64,000 nt of DNA from Aquimarina sp. MMG016 (GTDB lineage: Bacteria > Bacteroidota > Bacteroidia > Flavobacteriales > Flavobacteriaceae): positions 186,001-250,000 of the forward strand of contig NZ_JAGJEA010000006.1 in assembly GCF_018100805.1 (NCBI RefSeq). The letters are read 5' to 3'. Both the position numbers and the translations under genes were made by a program. Under the pieces are notes generated by a model that saw only the letters and a list, made by a program, of their open reading frames with translations, ran no database searches and was not told where the DNA came from. Of this stretch, positions 34,967 to 44,176 are shown piece by piece. How positions within the stretch are numbered: position 1 is the stretch's first letter; each line of letters starts with the position of its first letter.

Positions 34967-34988
34967 GTCGGTTACCGTTATTACTTTT

Positions 34989-35702
34989 TTAAGATTCTTC
35001 GCTTCTAACCACTAATCTGAATCCTTCTCCGTGGATATTAAGAATCTCTACATTTTCATCTTTTTTCAGATATTTTCTAAGTTTTGCTATATATACATCC
35101 ATACTTCGAGAAGTGAAATAATTATCATCTCTCCATATTTTAGTCAACGCCAATTCCCTAGGCATCAAATCATTAAGATGTAACGCTAATAAACGCAGTA
35201 GCTCATTCTCCTTAGGCGAAAGCTTAATAGCTTCTTCTTCTTTATAGGTTAAGAACCTAAGTTTTGAATTCAGGTGGAAACCTCCTATTTTAAATTCAAA
35301 TTGTTTGCTATCTGCTACAGATTCGGTATTCTTACGTTGCATGATAGCTTGTATCTTCATTAATAATACTTCACTATCAAAAGGTTTATTAAGATAATCA
35401 TCTGCTCCAACCTTATACCCTTTCAACACATCTTCCTTCATTGCTTTTGCAGTTAGAAAAATGATTGGTACTTCTTCATTTTTATCTCTAATTTCTTTTG
35501 CTAACGTAAATCCGTCCTTATAAGGCATCATTACATCCAGGATACACATATCGTAGTCATCCTTTTTAAACTTTTCGAAACCTTCCATACCATTTTTAGC
35601 ATGTACTACATCATAATCATTCATTACGAGATAATCCTTCAACACTGTTCCGAAGTTTGGATCATCTTCTACAAGCAAAATCTTTTTGTTTTCTGTTTCC
35701 AT
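34989..35702 (-). CDS. rprY: OmpR-family response regulator (RprY-like)
   Basis: A 237-residue response regulator. The receiver domain has the acidic pair LVEDDPNFG, phosphoacceptor Asp in CILDVMMPYKDG, and the conserved Lys in GADDYLNKPF. The OmpR-type winged helix (about 135-235) contains LSPKENELLRLLALHLNDLMPRELAL, written here only in part, and YIAKLRKYLKKD. It is 3 bases behind the kinase gene. The pair resembles RprX/RprY of Bacteroides by architecture, which controls stress and Na+-related genes there; the symbol is by similarity. Confidence 0.88.
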   Translation of the reverse strand: METENKKILLVEDDPNFGTVLKDYLVMNDYDVVHAKNGMEGFEKFKKDDYDMCILDVMMPYKDGFTLAKEIRDKNEEVPIIFLTAKAMKEDVLKGYKVGADDYLNKPFDSEVLLMKIQAIMQRKNTESVADSKQFEFKIGGFHLNSKLRFLTYKEEEAIKLSPKENELLRLLALHLNDLMPRELALTKIWRDDNYFTSRSMDVYIAKLRKYLKKDENVEILNIHGEGFRLVVRSEES

Positions 35703-35705
35703 ATT

Positions 35706-37268
35706 TTAAGATATTAACGGTAATTTAATTATAAATGTGGAGCCTTTTCCCCGTTCGCTCTCCACCCATATCTGACCATGATGATCATCTATGATTCTTT
35801 TTACATATGTCAATCCCAATCCGTGTCCTTTTACATTATGTAGATCTCCTGTATGCTCTCTAAAGAATTTTTCGAAAATCTTTTTCTGAGCTATCTTACT
35901 CATTCCTACACCTTGATCGCGAATCTTAAGAACGATACTATTTTTTACATTTTCAGTATAAATATCTATTTTAGGTGACCCTTCAGAATATTTTACTGCA
36001 TTATCTAACATATTCACTACTACATTGGTCATATGACTATCATTAGCCAAAATCATAGATTTCAGAGCTCCTAAATGAGGTTTAATATATCCCTCTCTAT
36101 TTTCTACAATCAAAGAAACATGCGTTACGGCATCTTCAATAATATCATGTAAATCCTGTCTCTCTTTCTTTATATTTAACTCATTCTTTTCTAGCTGAGA
36201 AATCCTAAGCACGTTTTCTACCTGAGCATGCATACGTTTATTCTCTTCTCTGATCATATTCATATAACGCTGCACTTTTTCTGGATCTCCTGATATTTTA
36301 GGATTCTTAATTGAATCAAGAGCTAGATTAATCGTTGCAATAGGCGTTTTTAACTCATGAGTCATATTATTTATAAAATCCGTCTTTATCTGCGATATCT
36401 GCCGTTGTTGCATCAACTGTGATAAAGCACTGGAATATGCTATAACAATAATTAGAGTAAAAATGATTGATAAAATTGCCATACTCTTAATCGTAGACAA
36501 AACATACCTTTTCTTACCCGTAAAATTAACATACAACTGATACTTACTTGCTCCTTCCTCATTTAAAAAGAGAGGAACTGCATATGTTGTAGGATAATCC
36601 CAACTAAAATCATCAGAACGTACTCTAGTGGCTAGAGCATTACTATATATAGCATACTCATAGTCAACCTTTATATCTCTTTCTTCCAGTTCTTTTCTGA
36701 GCAGGTATTCTATCTCCTTTTTCTGCACCCTCCTATGAATAGGAATCAAACTGGCAATCTCTCCAATTACAATCTCATAATCTTTTCGCTGAAGATCTGT
36801 TAGTTCTTTTATTCTATCTAATTTGGTTTTAGATTTTTGGTGACTAACACTATTATTCTCTTCTGCTGAGATATCGGCATTACGATTTAATATGTTTTTT
36901 AGTTTTACCGTATCTATATTAAAATTGATAAAAGACGAAAACAGCTTATAGTCTTCTTCTAAAATACCATTAGCATATGCAAAAGTCCTAGCGGTATTAT
37001 CAATACTAATATTTAAAGATTGTCGTAATGTTTTACTGTCCAGATCATCAATACTATCCAAAATTTCCCTTAACGGAGCATACATTTCTTCAAACTCCCT
37101 GTACTGAATTTTATTAGATACAGAAATTAGAATTTGTTTCGCATTATAAGAAAACTGCTCTTCATTGTTCTCTACCGTGTTGTTAATCCAATATCCCTGA
37201 ACGAAAATAATCCCAATCAATGATAAACTCATTAGGATTATCAGTAACACGAATAACCTTTTATTCAT
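35706..37268 (-). CDS. rprX: Sensor histidine kinase (RprX-like)
   Basis: Inner-membrane HisKA kinase of 520 residues, partner of the following regulator. Two membrane helices (about 6-28 and about 265-287) enclose a large periplasmic sensor part of about 235 residues. The HisKA box is NNMTHELKTPIATINL, the N box NVVVNMLDNAVKYS, then DQGVGMSK (G1), EKFFREHTGD (F) and GHGLGLTYVKRII (G2). A -7 word TACTTTTG ends 4 bases ahead of the ATG, predicting its own promoter and an almost leaderless message, although coaE lies only 84 bases upstream on the same strand. Confidence 0.93.
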   Translation of the reverse strand: MNKRLFVLLIILMSLSLIGIIFVQGYWINNTVENNEEQFSYNAKQILISVSNKIQYREFEEMYAPLREILDSIDDLDSKTLRQSLNISIDNTARTFAYANGILEEDYKLFSSFINFNIDTVKLKNILNRNADISAEENNSVSHQKSKTKLDRIKELTDLQRKDYEIVIGEIASLIPIHRRVQKKEIEYLLRKELEERDIKVDYEYAIYSNALATRVRSDDFSWDYPTTYAVPLFLNEEGASKYQLYVNFTGKKRYVLSTIKSMAILSIIFTLIIVIAYSSALSQLMQQRQISQIKTDFINNMTHELKTPIATINLALDSIKNPKISGDPEKVQRYMNMIREENKRMHAQVENVLRISQLEKNELNIKKERQDLHDIIEDAVTHVSLIVENREGYIKPHLGALKSMILANDSHMTNVVVNMLDNAVKYSEGSPKIDIYTENVKNSIVLKIRDQGVGMSKIAQKKIFEKFFREHTGDLHNVKGHGLGLTYVKRIIDDHHGQIWVESERGKGSTFIIKLPLIS

Positions 37269-37272
37269 AGGT

Positions 37273-37280
37273 CAAAAGTA
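37273..37280 (-). promoter_or_regulatory. -7 element of rprX-like gene
   Basis: TACTTTTG on the minus strand followed by ACCT and the ATG. Predicts a start site at or next to the start codon. Confidence 0.5.
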
Positions 37281-37352
37281 AGACTTTAACATTTAGGGAC
37301 TTTATGGTTTAACCAAATGTTAACAAAATGAAAGATTAGGATTACAAAGGGC

Positions 37353-37931
37353 TCAACAGGAAATTTTTCTATGAATTTTTCCTACCTGATTTTCAGTTTC
37401 TTCTAAATTATTGTTATGAATTACAAAATCAGCTAACGGAATTTTCTGCATATCATCCCATTGATTTTTGATTCTGGAAAGCACTTCTTCACGTGTAGTA
37501 TGATCTCTTTTTAGAACTCGATCAATTCTAATTTCCTCGGGAGCCGTAACTAGAATTGTATAATCACAATGTTTATAACCATCATTTTCAAAAAGTATGG
37601 CAGCTTCTTTAATTACATATTCTCCTTGTTGAAGACTTACCCAGTTTCTAAAATGTTTTTCAACAGCAGGATGAACAATCGAATTCAACTTCTCTAAAAG
37701 AGATTTATCATTAAAAACTTTACTGGCAATATATGCCCGGTTTAATTCCTCTTTACTATATGCTTCTTTTCCTAATAACGCTTTAATCTGTTTCTTTATA
37801 GATTCATCATCATTCATCAATTTTTTTGCTTCTTTATCCGCTATGTAAACCGAAACTCCTAACTGCTTAAACATTTTTGCAATTGTAGATTTCCCACTAC
37901 CAATCCCCCCGGTTAATCCGACTATCACCAT
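37353..37931 (-). CDS. coaE: Dephospho-CoA kinase
   Basis: Last enzyme of CoA synthesis: phosphorylates the 3'-OH of dephospho-CoA. The 192 residues show the P-loop GLTGGIGSGKSTIAK, the DKEAKKLM lid region, VHPAVEKHFRNW, YVIKEAAILFE, and DRVLKRDHTTREEVLSRIKNQ. The start overlaps or abuts the YbbR gene (1 base between), so they are co-translated. coaBC, an earlier step of the same pathway, is at 48.4 kb. Confidence 0.95.
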   Translation of the reverse strand: MVIVGLTGGIGSGKSTIAKMFKQLGVSVYIADKEAKKLMNDDESIKKQIKALLGKEAYSKEELNRAYIASKVFNDKSLLEKLNSIVHPAVEKHFRNWVSLQQGEYVIKEAAILFENDGYKHCDYTILVTAPEEIRIDRVLKRDHTTREEVLSRIKNQWDDMQKIPLADFVIHNNNLEETENQVGKIHRKISC

Positions 37932-37932
37932 A

Positions 37933-38892
37933 TTATTTTAGAATCACATATTGAACTTGTTTTTCCTGAAGACGAACATCATGAATAGATTCTGGAATTT
38001 CTATCAATTCTAAGATTAAAAAAGAATTATCTTCTAACGCTTTATTGTAATCCGCAATTACTTTAAAGTTCATTGCCGTAATTTCATTATATCTATCTAA
38101 ACCTACTCTATACACCACAGTAGCTTCTTTTGGGAAGATAGTAACCTTCTCTCCTTCAGGAACATTTTGTAATGTAATTGGGACTATCTGATTTCCTTCT
38201 GTAAACTTACTTACTTGAATACTTGCCTCAATCTCCTTTTTATCAAGACTAACTCTAGATGGCAGTTCTTCTACATCTATCGACAATGTTGTTTTATAAT
38301 CAGAATTTAACCCTTCCAGTTCCAATAGATCCGTACTTACATATTGAATTGTATCCACTACTTTTTCCGGTCCACTAATTACTATAGAATCAGGCAAAGA
38401 TACTACTCCTTTATCACTTCCATAACCTGTGGTATATTGAACCTTAGCATTTACCTTAACCGGTACTTTTTTTTCTAAATTGATATCTAACTTAAGTTTT
38501 AACGTATCTTTTTGCACGGATAAAACTCTTCCATTAAAATCTAATTCACGTTTTAGAGAAGCTGCTTGCTTATCTACATAAAAATGATATTCATCATCTT
38601 TAAACGCAGATGCGTTAGCTACATCAAACTCCAATTCTGGTTTACTCCAATAATGATTCATCAACCTAAAACCATTTCCGTTTAGTATTAATTTTAATGT
38701 TTGATCACTATTTTTATTAAGGATTTTATCTTCAGGGAGGTTTTTATACAAAATAGACACCTCTACTTCTTTAGTATAATTCTTAGAAAATTGAGTAAAC
38801 AACCATAAAAAGGATGTAAAAACCAGAAAGAAGAAGAATGTTTTGACATTACTTCTTTTAAAGGAAAATCTTTTTTTAATTCTACCTGACAT
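37933..38892 (-). CDS. YbbR-like domain protein
   Basis: A 319-residue protein with one membrane helix near the N-terminus (about 15-35, FFFFLVFTSFLWLFTQF) and tandem YbbR beta domains outside. YbbR/CdaR proteins regulate the diadenylate cyclase CdaA in Firmicutes; in Bacteroidota the gene is often found next to coaE, as here. Recognisable features are KVPVKVNAKVQYTTGYG and VSGPEK-like repeats such as VVISGPEKVVDTI (approximately). No cdaA is in the window. Function is inferred from domain only. Confidence 0.78.
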   Translation of the reverse strand: MSGRIKKRFSFKRSNVKTFFFFLVFTSFLWLFTQFSKNYTKEVEVSILYKNLPEDKILNKNSDQTLKLILNGNGFRLMNHYWSKPELEFDVANASAFKDDEYHFYVDKQAASLKRELDFNGRVLSVQKDTLKLKLDINLEKKVPVKVNAKVQYTTGYGSDKGVVSLPDSIVISGPEKVVDTIQYVSTDLLELEGLNSDYKTTLSIDVEELPSRVSLDKKEIEASIQVSKFTEGNQIVPITLQNVPEGEKVTIFPKEATVVYRVGLDRYNEITAMNFKVIADYNKALEDNSFLILELIEIPESIHDVRLQEKQVQYVILK

Positions 38893-38897
38893 ATGAA

Positions 38898-39902
38898 TTA
38901 CTTTGAGAAAAACAACTTCTTAAATTGCTCTTCAGGAACTCGTTTTAGCATATGAATATAATAATAAGATCTTAAGAATCCTTTGCCATAACCATAAAAT
39001 TGAATAAGAACTGCTATAACTGACTGGATTCCAATAGAAACATTACCATACTTAAAAGTTGCCCCCAATAATATCATAAACAAATACCCCCCTAGAAGTG
39101 ATATAAAATACCAATAACCAAATCCGGCAGCAATTAATGAAAATACAGTACCCAAGATAAATAATGAGGGAAACCAATATGTAAATTTAGCTGTATCCGG
39201 ATGCCATTTGTTTAAGATTGGCCTTACTAACCCAAACTTAGTTACCTGTTGATAAAACTTCTTCCATGAGATTCTTCGTTTATGAAAAACGGTAGCATCT
39301 GGGATCAGCGCTGTGTCATAATCAAGTTTCCATAATCTGATAGTGAGATCGGGGTCTTCTCCTGGATGAATATCTCCAAAACCTCCAGAAGCTTCAAACG
39401 CTTCTCTAGAAAGCCCCATATTAAAACTTCTGGGTTGAAACTTACCCATTGTATTTTTTCGTCCTCTTATCCCTCCGGTTGTAAGATAAGAAGTCATACT
39501 AAAACTTATGGCTTTCTGAAGGTTTGAAAAACTTGGATGCGCATCATCGGGCCCTCCGAAACAGTGTACAAAGTTTTTTTCTAAAAAAACATCAACCTTT
39601 GATAAATAATTTTCTGGTAAAATTACATCGCTATCAAGAATAATAAAATAATTTCCTTTAGCCTTCTGCATACCATAGTTACGAGAATCCCCAGGACCTG
39701 TATTATGTTTTTGATAATAACTGATATGCAATTTATCCTGAAAAGAGGTAATCACCTCTTCTGAGGTTTCTGATGAACCATCCTCTACAATTACAATTTC
39801 GTATTCCTTTTTATACTCCATGGCCACCATACTTTGGAGCAATTCTAGAATTTCATTAGGTCTATTATATACCGGTACGATAAAAGAAAAACTAATCTGC
39901 AT
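38898..39902 (-). CDS. Family 2 glycosyltransferase, membrane-anchored
   Basis: GT2 glycosyltransferase of 334 residues. The GT-A fold opens with SFIVPVYNRPNEILELL and shows EIVIVEDGSSETSEEV, the metal-binding DSD in FIILDSDVILP, and GGFGDIHPGEDPDLTIRL with the acceptor-base region ED. Two or three C-terminal hydrophobic segments (about 245-290) anchor it. It heads a five-gene minus-strand run (GT2, YbbR, coaE, kinase, regulator). Donor and acceptor are unknown; cell-surface glycan synthesis is likely. Confidence 0.9.
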   Translation of the reverse strand: MQISFSFIVPVYNRPNEILELLQSMVAMEYKKEYEIVIVEDGSSETSEEVITSFQDKLHISYYQKHNTGPGDSRNYGMQKAKGNYFIILDSDVILPENYLSKVDVFLEKNFVHCFGGPDDAHPSFSNLQKAISFSMTSYLTTGGIRGRKNTMGKFQPRSFNMGLSREAFEASGGFGDIHPGEDPDLTIRLWKLDYDTALIPDATVFHKRRISWKKFYQQVTKFGLVRPILNKWHPDTAKFTYWFPSLFILGTVFSLIAAGFGYWYFISLLGGYLFMILLGATFKYGNVSIGIQSVIAVLIQFYGYGKGFLRSYYYIHMLKRVPEEQFKKLFFSK

Positions 39903-39906
39903 CCGG

Positions 39907-39914
39907 CAAAGGTA
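39907..39914 (-). promoter_or_regulatory. -7 element of the glycosyltransferase operon
   Basis: TACCTTTG then CCGG and the ATG: a full TAnnTTTGY match with only 4 bases to the start codon, so the message should be leaderless or nearly so. Confidence 0.65.
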
Positions 39915-40100
39915 GCTAATACTAATCTTTTATTATTGTTTTTCTGAGTATCTGGTTATCTGCTTTAATTTAAGCATATCTCTACCTCTTTCTATCTTTT
40001 TAATCGACCTTCATTTACAGATCAAATACCAACACTAACAGAATAAAATTTCTAATACTAAAAAATCGCATCACATTTGATTGTGTTATACTACATAAAG

Positions 40101-42422
40101 ATGCGAACGACACTTTTTACATTCTATTTTTTTATTGGAATCATCACCGGATTTTCTCAAAAAAACAAAATCTATAAGGGTATTGTAAAAGATCACAATT
40201 CACAAGAAACTATCCCGTTTGCTACAGTAGCCATCTATAAAAATGACAAATTAATCGATGGCACTTCTACGAGTGATATTGGACAATTTCAACTAAAAAC
40301 AAAAAAGGAGATTACCCATTTTAAAATCAGTTTTATAGGAAGAGAAACATCCATTCTAGCCTATTCTGAAATTACTGATCCAAAAAATATCATCATCTTT
40401 TTGAAAACTCCTATAAATGAATTGGATGAAGTATTTGTAAAAGCTGAACAGACTACCACACAATTAAAAATCGACAGAAAAATCATCAATCTAGGGGCTG
40501 ATCTGCAGCAGTCAGGAACAACAGCCTTAGAAGCCTTTGATCAAATATCTGAAATCCAAACCGACTTAGGATCAGGAACCCTTTCTTTACGCGGTAGCGG
40601 CAATGTACGTTTATTGATCAATGGTAAGCCCTCTGCTCTAAACGCTACAGAGTTATTAGAACAAATCCCTTCTTCATCTATACAAAAAGTAGAGATTATT
40701 ACATCACCCTCTGCAAAAAATCAGGCAGATGGTCTTTCAGGAATCATCAATATTATTCTTAAAAAGAACTCTGCTCAAGGATTGAATCTGACTTTAAATA
40801 CAGGAGTAGGTACAAAACGATACAACTATGGTATCGATGGCAACTATAATTTTTCGCCTATAAACTTTAGATGGAATGCTTCGCAATCGGGAAGAGAAAT
40901 GGATAGTAAACAAACCATCAATCAACAGTACCTTAATGGAAATACGCGAGATTTTTTTACTCCACATGACTATAATGGCCTAATTAGGACGATAGCTTCT
41001 GGAATCGATTTCTTCATCAATGACAAAAACGAGCTTTCTTTTGATTTTAATCACACAAACGATTACCACACTTTTTACAACAACACCTTTTATACCAACG
41101 TAACAGGAAGAGAAGATTATATTTATACAAGAAACTCTTCGCACACTCATAAGACCACTAATTTTAACATCAATCACAGAACAAACTTCAACAAACAAGG
41201 GCACTATATTGAATTTGATTATAACCTTACTAAAAACAAAAATATCCTTCCAGCTATAGATTTTGAAGATAGGGTTTTACTTTTCAATGAAGAACAAAAG
41301 AATAATAATACACTTCATGCATTAGCATTAGACTATACTTTGCCAATTGGAGAAAAAACTCAAATAGAAACAGGATTTTCCTGGAATGGTAGAAAACTCA
41401 GAAGCTATAATTATTTTAATCCAATTCAGGAAACAGCAAGCACTGATGTTTTTAACTACAATGAAAACTTATTAGGAATATATGCCTTGGCAAAATTCAA
41501 TACAGGAAAACTGAGCTGGCAAACAGGATTACGTTATGAACATTTCATTTCTGACTCAGATAATACTCTAAATGGCCAGGCTACTAATCAAAAATTTTCA
41601 GATCTGTTCCCTTCGATTCATGCTTCTTATGAGGTTGATGAAACGAATAGTTTGAATATTGGTTATAGTAAAAGAGTTTCTCGCCCTAATTTTCATCATA
41701 TCAACCCTTTTCAAATGGGAAATCAATTTTTTCAGTGGGTAGCTAACCCAAACCTAAAGCCTGAGTTTAGTGATAATTTTGAAATCAATTATCAATATAA
41801 CAATAACAAATTTAATGCATCTGTTTCCACATTTTATCGTTATCGCACAGATGTAATCGAATGGTTAAGCGATATCAATGAGGATGGTGTACAGTCCATA
41901 AGTTTCGACAATATTGGCAAAAAGCATTCTTATGGTATTGAGACAGATATACGTTACAAAATAACTCAGCATTGGAATGCACAGCTATCAGGTAATTACT
42001 ACCTCACAAACATCGACCAGGACATTTATCTTACCTGGAATCAATTGTATTCTTCAAGCATTATTCTAAAGAATACTTTTAAAATCAATAAAAATATCAG
42101 CACAGATATCACATATCGACATACTCCCAAAGACCAAAGAGCATTTAACTACAGAGAACCTCGAAATCGTTTTGACTGGGCAGTTAGATTAAAATTACTA
42201 GACAACAAATTAACGGCTAGTTTTAGAATTATTGATGTTTTTGATAATAATCTAATGTACAGAAATACAATAACACAAGATATAATACAAAACGAGGTTT
42301 GGCGCTTCCAATCACAAACCTTTGGAGTATTGTTCAGTGTGAACTATAAACTATTTCAGAATGAAGGAAAAATAAGGAACAGAAAAGAACGAGATTATCA
42401 ACACAATGGTACCACAGATTAA
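40101..42422 (+). CDS. TonB-dependent outer-membrane receptor
   Basis: Outer-membrane receptor of 773 residues from the ATG at 40101; the frame opens 8 codons earlier at a TTG that is not needed. After the signal peptide (about 1-19, ITGFSQ) comes a carboxypeptidase-regulatory-like domain (about 25-110, KGIVKDHNSQETIPFATVAIYK in part), a plug with GSGTLSLRGSGNVRLLINGKPSAL in part and IEIITSPSAKNQADG-like end, and a beta barrel of the OMP_b-brl_3 type up to the C-terminus. No SusD partner follows; instead a DUF1961 lipoprotein and a LytS/LytR pair do. The ligand is unknown. Confidence 0.9.
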   Translation: MRTTLFTFYFFIGIITGFSQKNKIYKGIVKDHNSQETIPFATVAIYKNDKLIDGTSTSDIGQFQLKTKKEITHFKISFIGRETSILAYSEITDPKNIIIFLKTPINELDEVFVKAEQTTTQLKIDRKIINLGADLQQSGTTALEAFDQISEIQTDLGSGTLSLRGSGNVRLLINGKPSALNATELLEQIPSSSIQKVEIITSPSAKNQADGLSGIINIILKKNSAQGLNLTLNTGVGTKRYNYGIDGNYNFSPINFRWNASQSGREMDSKQTINQQYLNGNTRDFFTPHDYNGLIRTIASGIDFFINDKNELSFDFNHTNDYHTFYNNTFYTNVTGREDYIYTRNSSHTHKTTNFNINHRTNFNKQGHYIEFDYNLTKNKNILPAIDFEDRVLLFNEEQKNNNTLHALALDYTLPIGEKTQIETGFSWNGRKLRSYNYFNPIQETASTDVFNYNENLLGIYALAKFNTGKLSWQTGLRYEHFISDSDNTLNGQATNQKFSDLFPSIHASYEVDETNSLNIGYSKRVSRPNFHHINPFQMGNQFFQWVANPNLKPEFSDNFEINYQYNNNKFNASVSTFYRYRTDVIEWLSDINEDGVQSISFDNIGKKHSYGIETDIRYKITQHWNAQLSGNYYLTNIDQDIYLTWNQLYSSSIILKNTFKINKNISTDITYRHTPKDQRAFNYREPRNRFDWAVRLKLLDNKLTASFRIIDVFDNNLMYRNTITQDIIQNEVWRFQSQTFGVLFSVNYKLFQNEGKIRNRKERDYQHNGTTD

Positions 42423-42443
42423 AGAAAATAAAAATCAAAAAAC

Positions 42444-43136
42444 ATGAAGATAAGAATAAACAGTATACTTCTTACTATATCATTTATATTACTTATAAGC
42501 TGTAAACAAAGAGCATTACAACAAGAGGAAATTACAGCGCAGGAACTCTCTAAATGGAAAACACTAGATAAAGGTAAAAGCACTGTCAAAAATGATGAAT
42601 TGATCATTGAAGAAACTAAAGGTTCTAATGGCTATTTTCTAATCAGTCCAAAAACCTATAAAGGAGATTTCATCATCAACTATAAAGTAAAAGCTATGTC
42701 AGAGTCCTCGGTATTAATTACTTTATTCTCTGCTTCGCAAAAAAACGATACAGATGAATTAATTCTTCCCGAAAACGATGCGTCTCCAGAAGAGTTCTGG
42801 CAATGGCGAAGTAATATGAAACATTATAACCTTACATTTAACAATAAGTCCCACGGATATAAACCATTTTTTTTTAAGAATATGTCTCCTCATTCCAGAG
42901 GTTTTTATCAAACTTTACCTGATAACATTACAGAAGTTGGAAAATGGTATGATGTAGAAATTGGAAAAAAAGGAACACATTTATGGTTCAAACTTAATAA
43001 CAATATTGTTTTTAATGTAGAAGATTGCAATCCGCTTAACGATGGTCACCTTATCTTTAGAATTAGTGGAACTACTGGAGACAAAACAATTTTAGCCAAA
43101 GCAGCAATAAAGAACATTGTAATTTCTTATCAATAA
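42444..43136 (+). CDS. DUF1961-family lipoprotein
   Basis: A 230-residue lipoprotein; signal sequence ends LISC (Cys20). The body is a concanavalin-like beta sandwich of the DUF1961 type: WKTLDKGKSTVKNDELIIEE in part, FWQWRSNMKHYNLTFNNKSHG in part, and GKWYDVEIGKKGTHLWFKLN in part. Relatives occur in carbohydrate-use clusters and are thought to bind or modify sugars, but no activity can be assigned. It is 21 bases behind the TonB-dependent receptor and 20 ahead of the LytS kinase, so the four genes are probably one operon. Confidence 0.78.
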   Translation: MKIRINSILLTISFILLISCKQRALQQEEITAQELSKWKTLDKGKSTVKNDELIIEETKGSNGYFLISPKTYKGDFIINYKVKAMSESSVLITLFSASQKNDTDELILPENDASPEEFWQWRSNMKHYNLTFNNKSHGYKPFFFKNMSPHSRGFYQTLPDNITEVGKWYDVEIGKKGTHLWFKLNNNIVFNVEDCNPLNDGHLIFRISGTTGDKTILAKAAIKNIVISYQ

Positions 43137-43156
43137 AATGTAACTTACTCCTATTA

Positions 43157-44176
43157 ATGGAAAATAGAAATATATATCAAAAATTTGTAAAAGCAGAACC
43201 ATATTTTCATGTTTTGCTCTGGTGTATGGTGTTATTTTATCCATATATAAAGTATTTAAAAAGAGACGGTGGGTACATGATGTCTTTTACACACGAATTA
43301 AATTCTTTACTGTTTAAAATGACTATTTCTTATTTTTTATACCTATGGTTCTTTCCAAAGAAAAATAAAAAGAAATATCTCCTAATTGTTATTCTTGCAT
43401 ATTTTATAAACGCATGTTGTTATGAATATTTTGATCGCTTCTTTCATGAGGGAGATACTCATTTCTGGAAACACTTTGCTGCCAATTCTTTGACTTATGT
43501 AAGCTTTGGAGTTGTTTTTTTCACAATCTACTCTTTAAAGAATGTATATAGAAAACAAGTAGAAATTGACAGATTGACACAAGAAAAACAACAAGCTGAA
43601 ATAAAAGTGCTAAAGGCAAAAGTCAACCCTCATTTCTTATTTAACACATTAAATACGATTTATGCAAATGCACTAAGAAAAGACGATAAAACTCCAGATT
43701 TGATATTAAAACTTTCTGATGGGTTTCGATATGTATTACATGAGGGTCAAAAAGAATATGTTATGCTAAACCAGGAATTACAGCATCTCAAAGATTATAT
43801 CATTTTACAACAAGAAAGATTATCTAACAAAATAGTAGTTAATTTTTCTCAAGATATAGATAACGAAAAACAACAAATATCCCCTCTATTACTCATAGCA
43901 TTTGTGGAGAACGCCTTTAAGTATTCTAGTATTATAAAAGGTAAAAACCATGTAATTGAAATTAGGGTCCTAGTAAAAAAAAATACACTTTTTTTTCTTT
44001 GTGAGAACTCTTTTAAAGAAAGCGCTAAGCAAAATATTGATAAAGAATGGAAAGAAAGCGGTATTGGAATAAAAAATACTAAGAAGCGGTTGGAGCTGCT
44101 ATATCCAGAAAGGCATCAATTGGAAATTGAAAAAGATAAAGATCGTTTTAAAGTAAAATTGGAAATTCAGCTATGA
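43157..44176 (+). CDS. LytS-type sensor histidine kinase
   Basis: Membrane kinase of 339 residues. Four hydrophobic segments occupy the first 135 residues (about 18-33, 50-66, 74-92, 115-133), then a coiled linker rich in Gln and Lys, and the His_kinase core with VNPHFLFNTLNTIYANAL (His in PHF is the acceptor), LLLIAFVENAFKYS, and ESGIGIKNTKKRLELLYP. It overlaps its regulator by 4 bases (ATGA). The core is closely similar in layout to the kinase at the left edge, but the membrane part differs, so the signals should differ. Confidence 0.93.
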   Translation: MENRNIYQKFVKAEPYFHVLLWCMVLFYPYIKYLKRDGGYMMSFTHELNSLLFKMTISYFLYLWFFPKKNKKKYLLIVILAYFINACCYEYFDRFFHEGDTHFWKHFAANSLTYVSFGVVFFTIYSLKNVYRKQVEIDRLTQEKQQAEIKVLKAKVNPHFLFNTLNTIYANALRKDDKTPDLILKLSDGFRYVLHEGQKEYVMLNQELQHLKDYIILQQERLSNKIVVNFSQDIDNEKQQISPLLLIAFVENAFKYSSIIKGKNHVIEIRVLVKKNTLFFLCENSFKESAKQNIDKEWKESGIGIKNTKKRLELLYPERHQLEIEKDKDRFKVKLEIQL

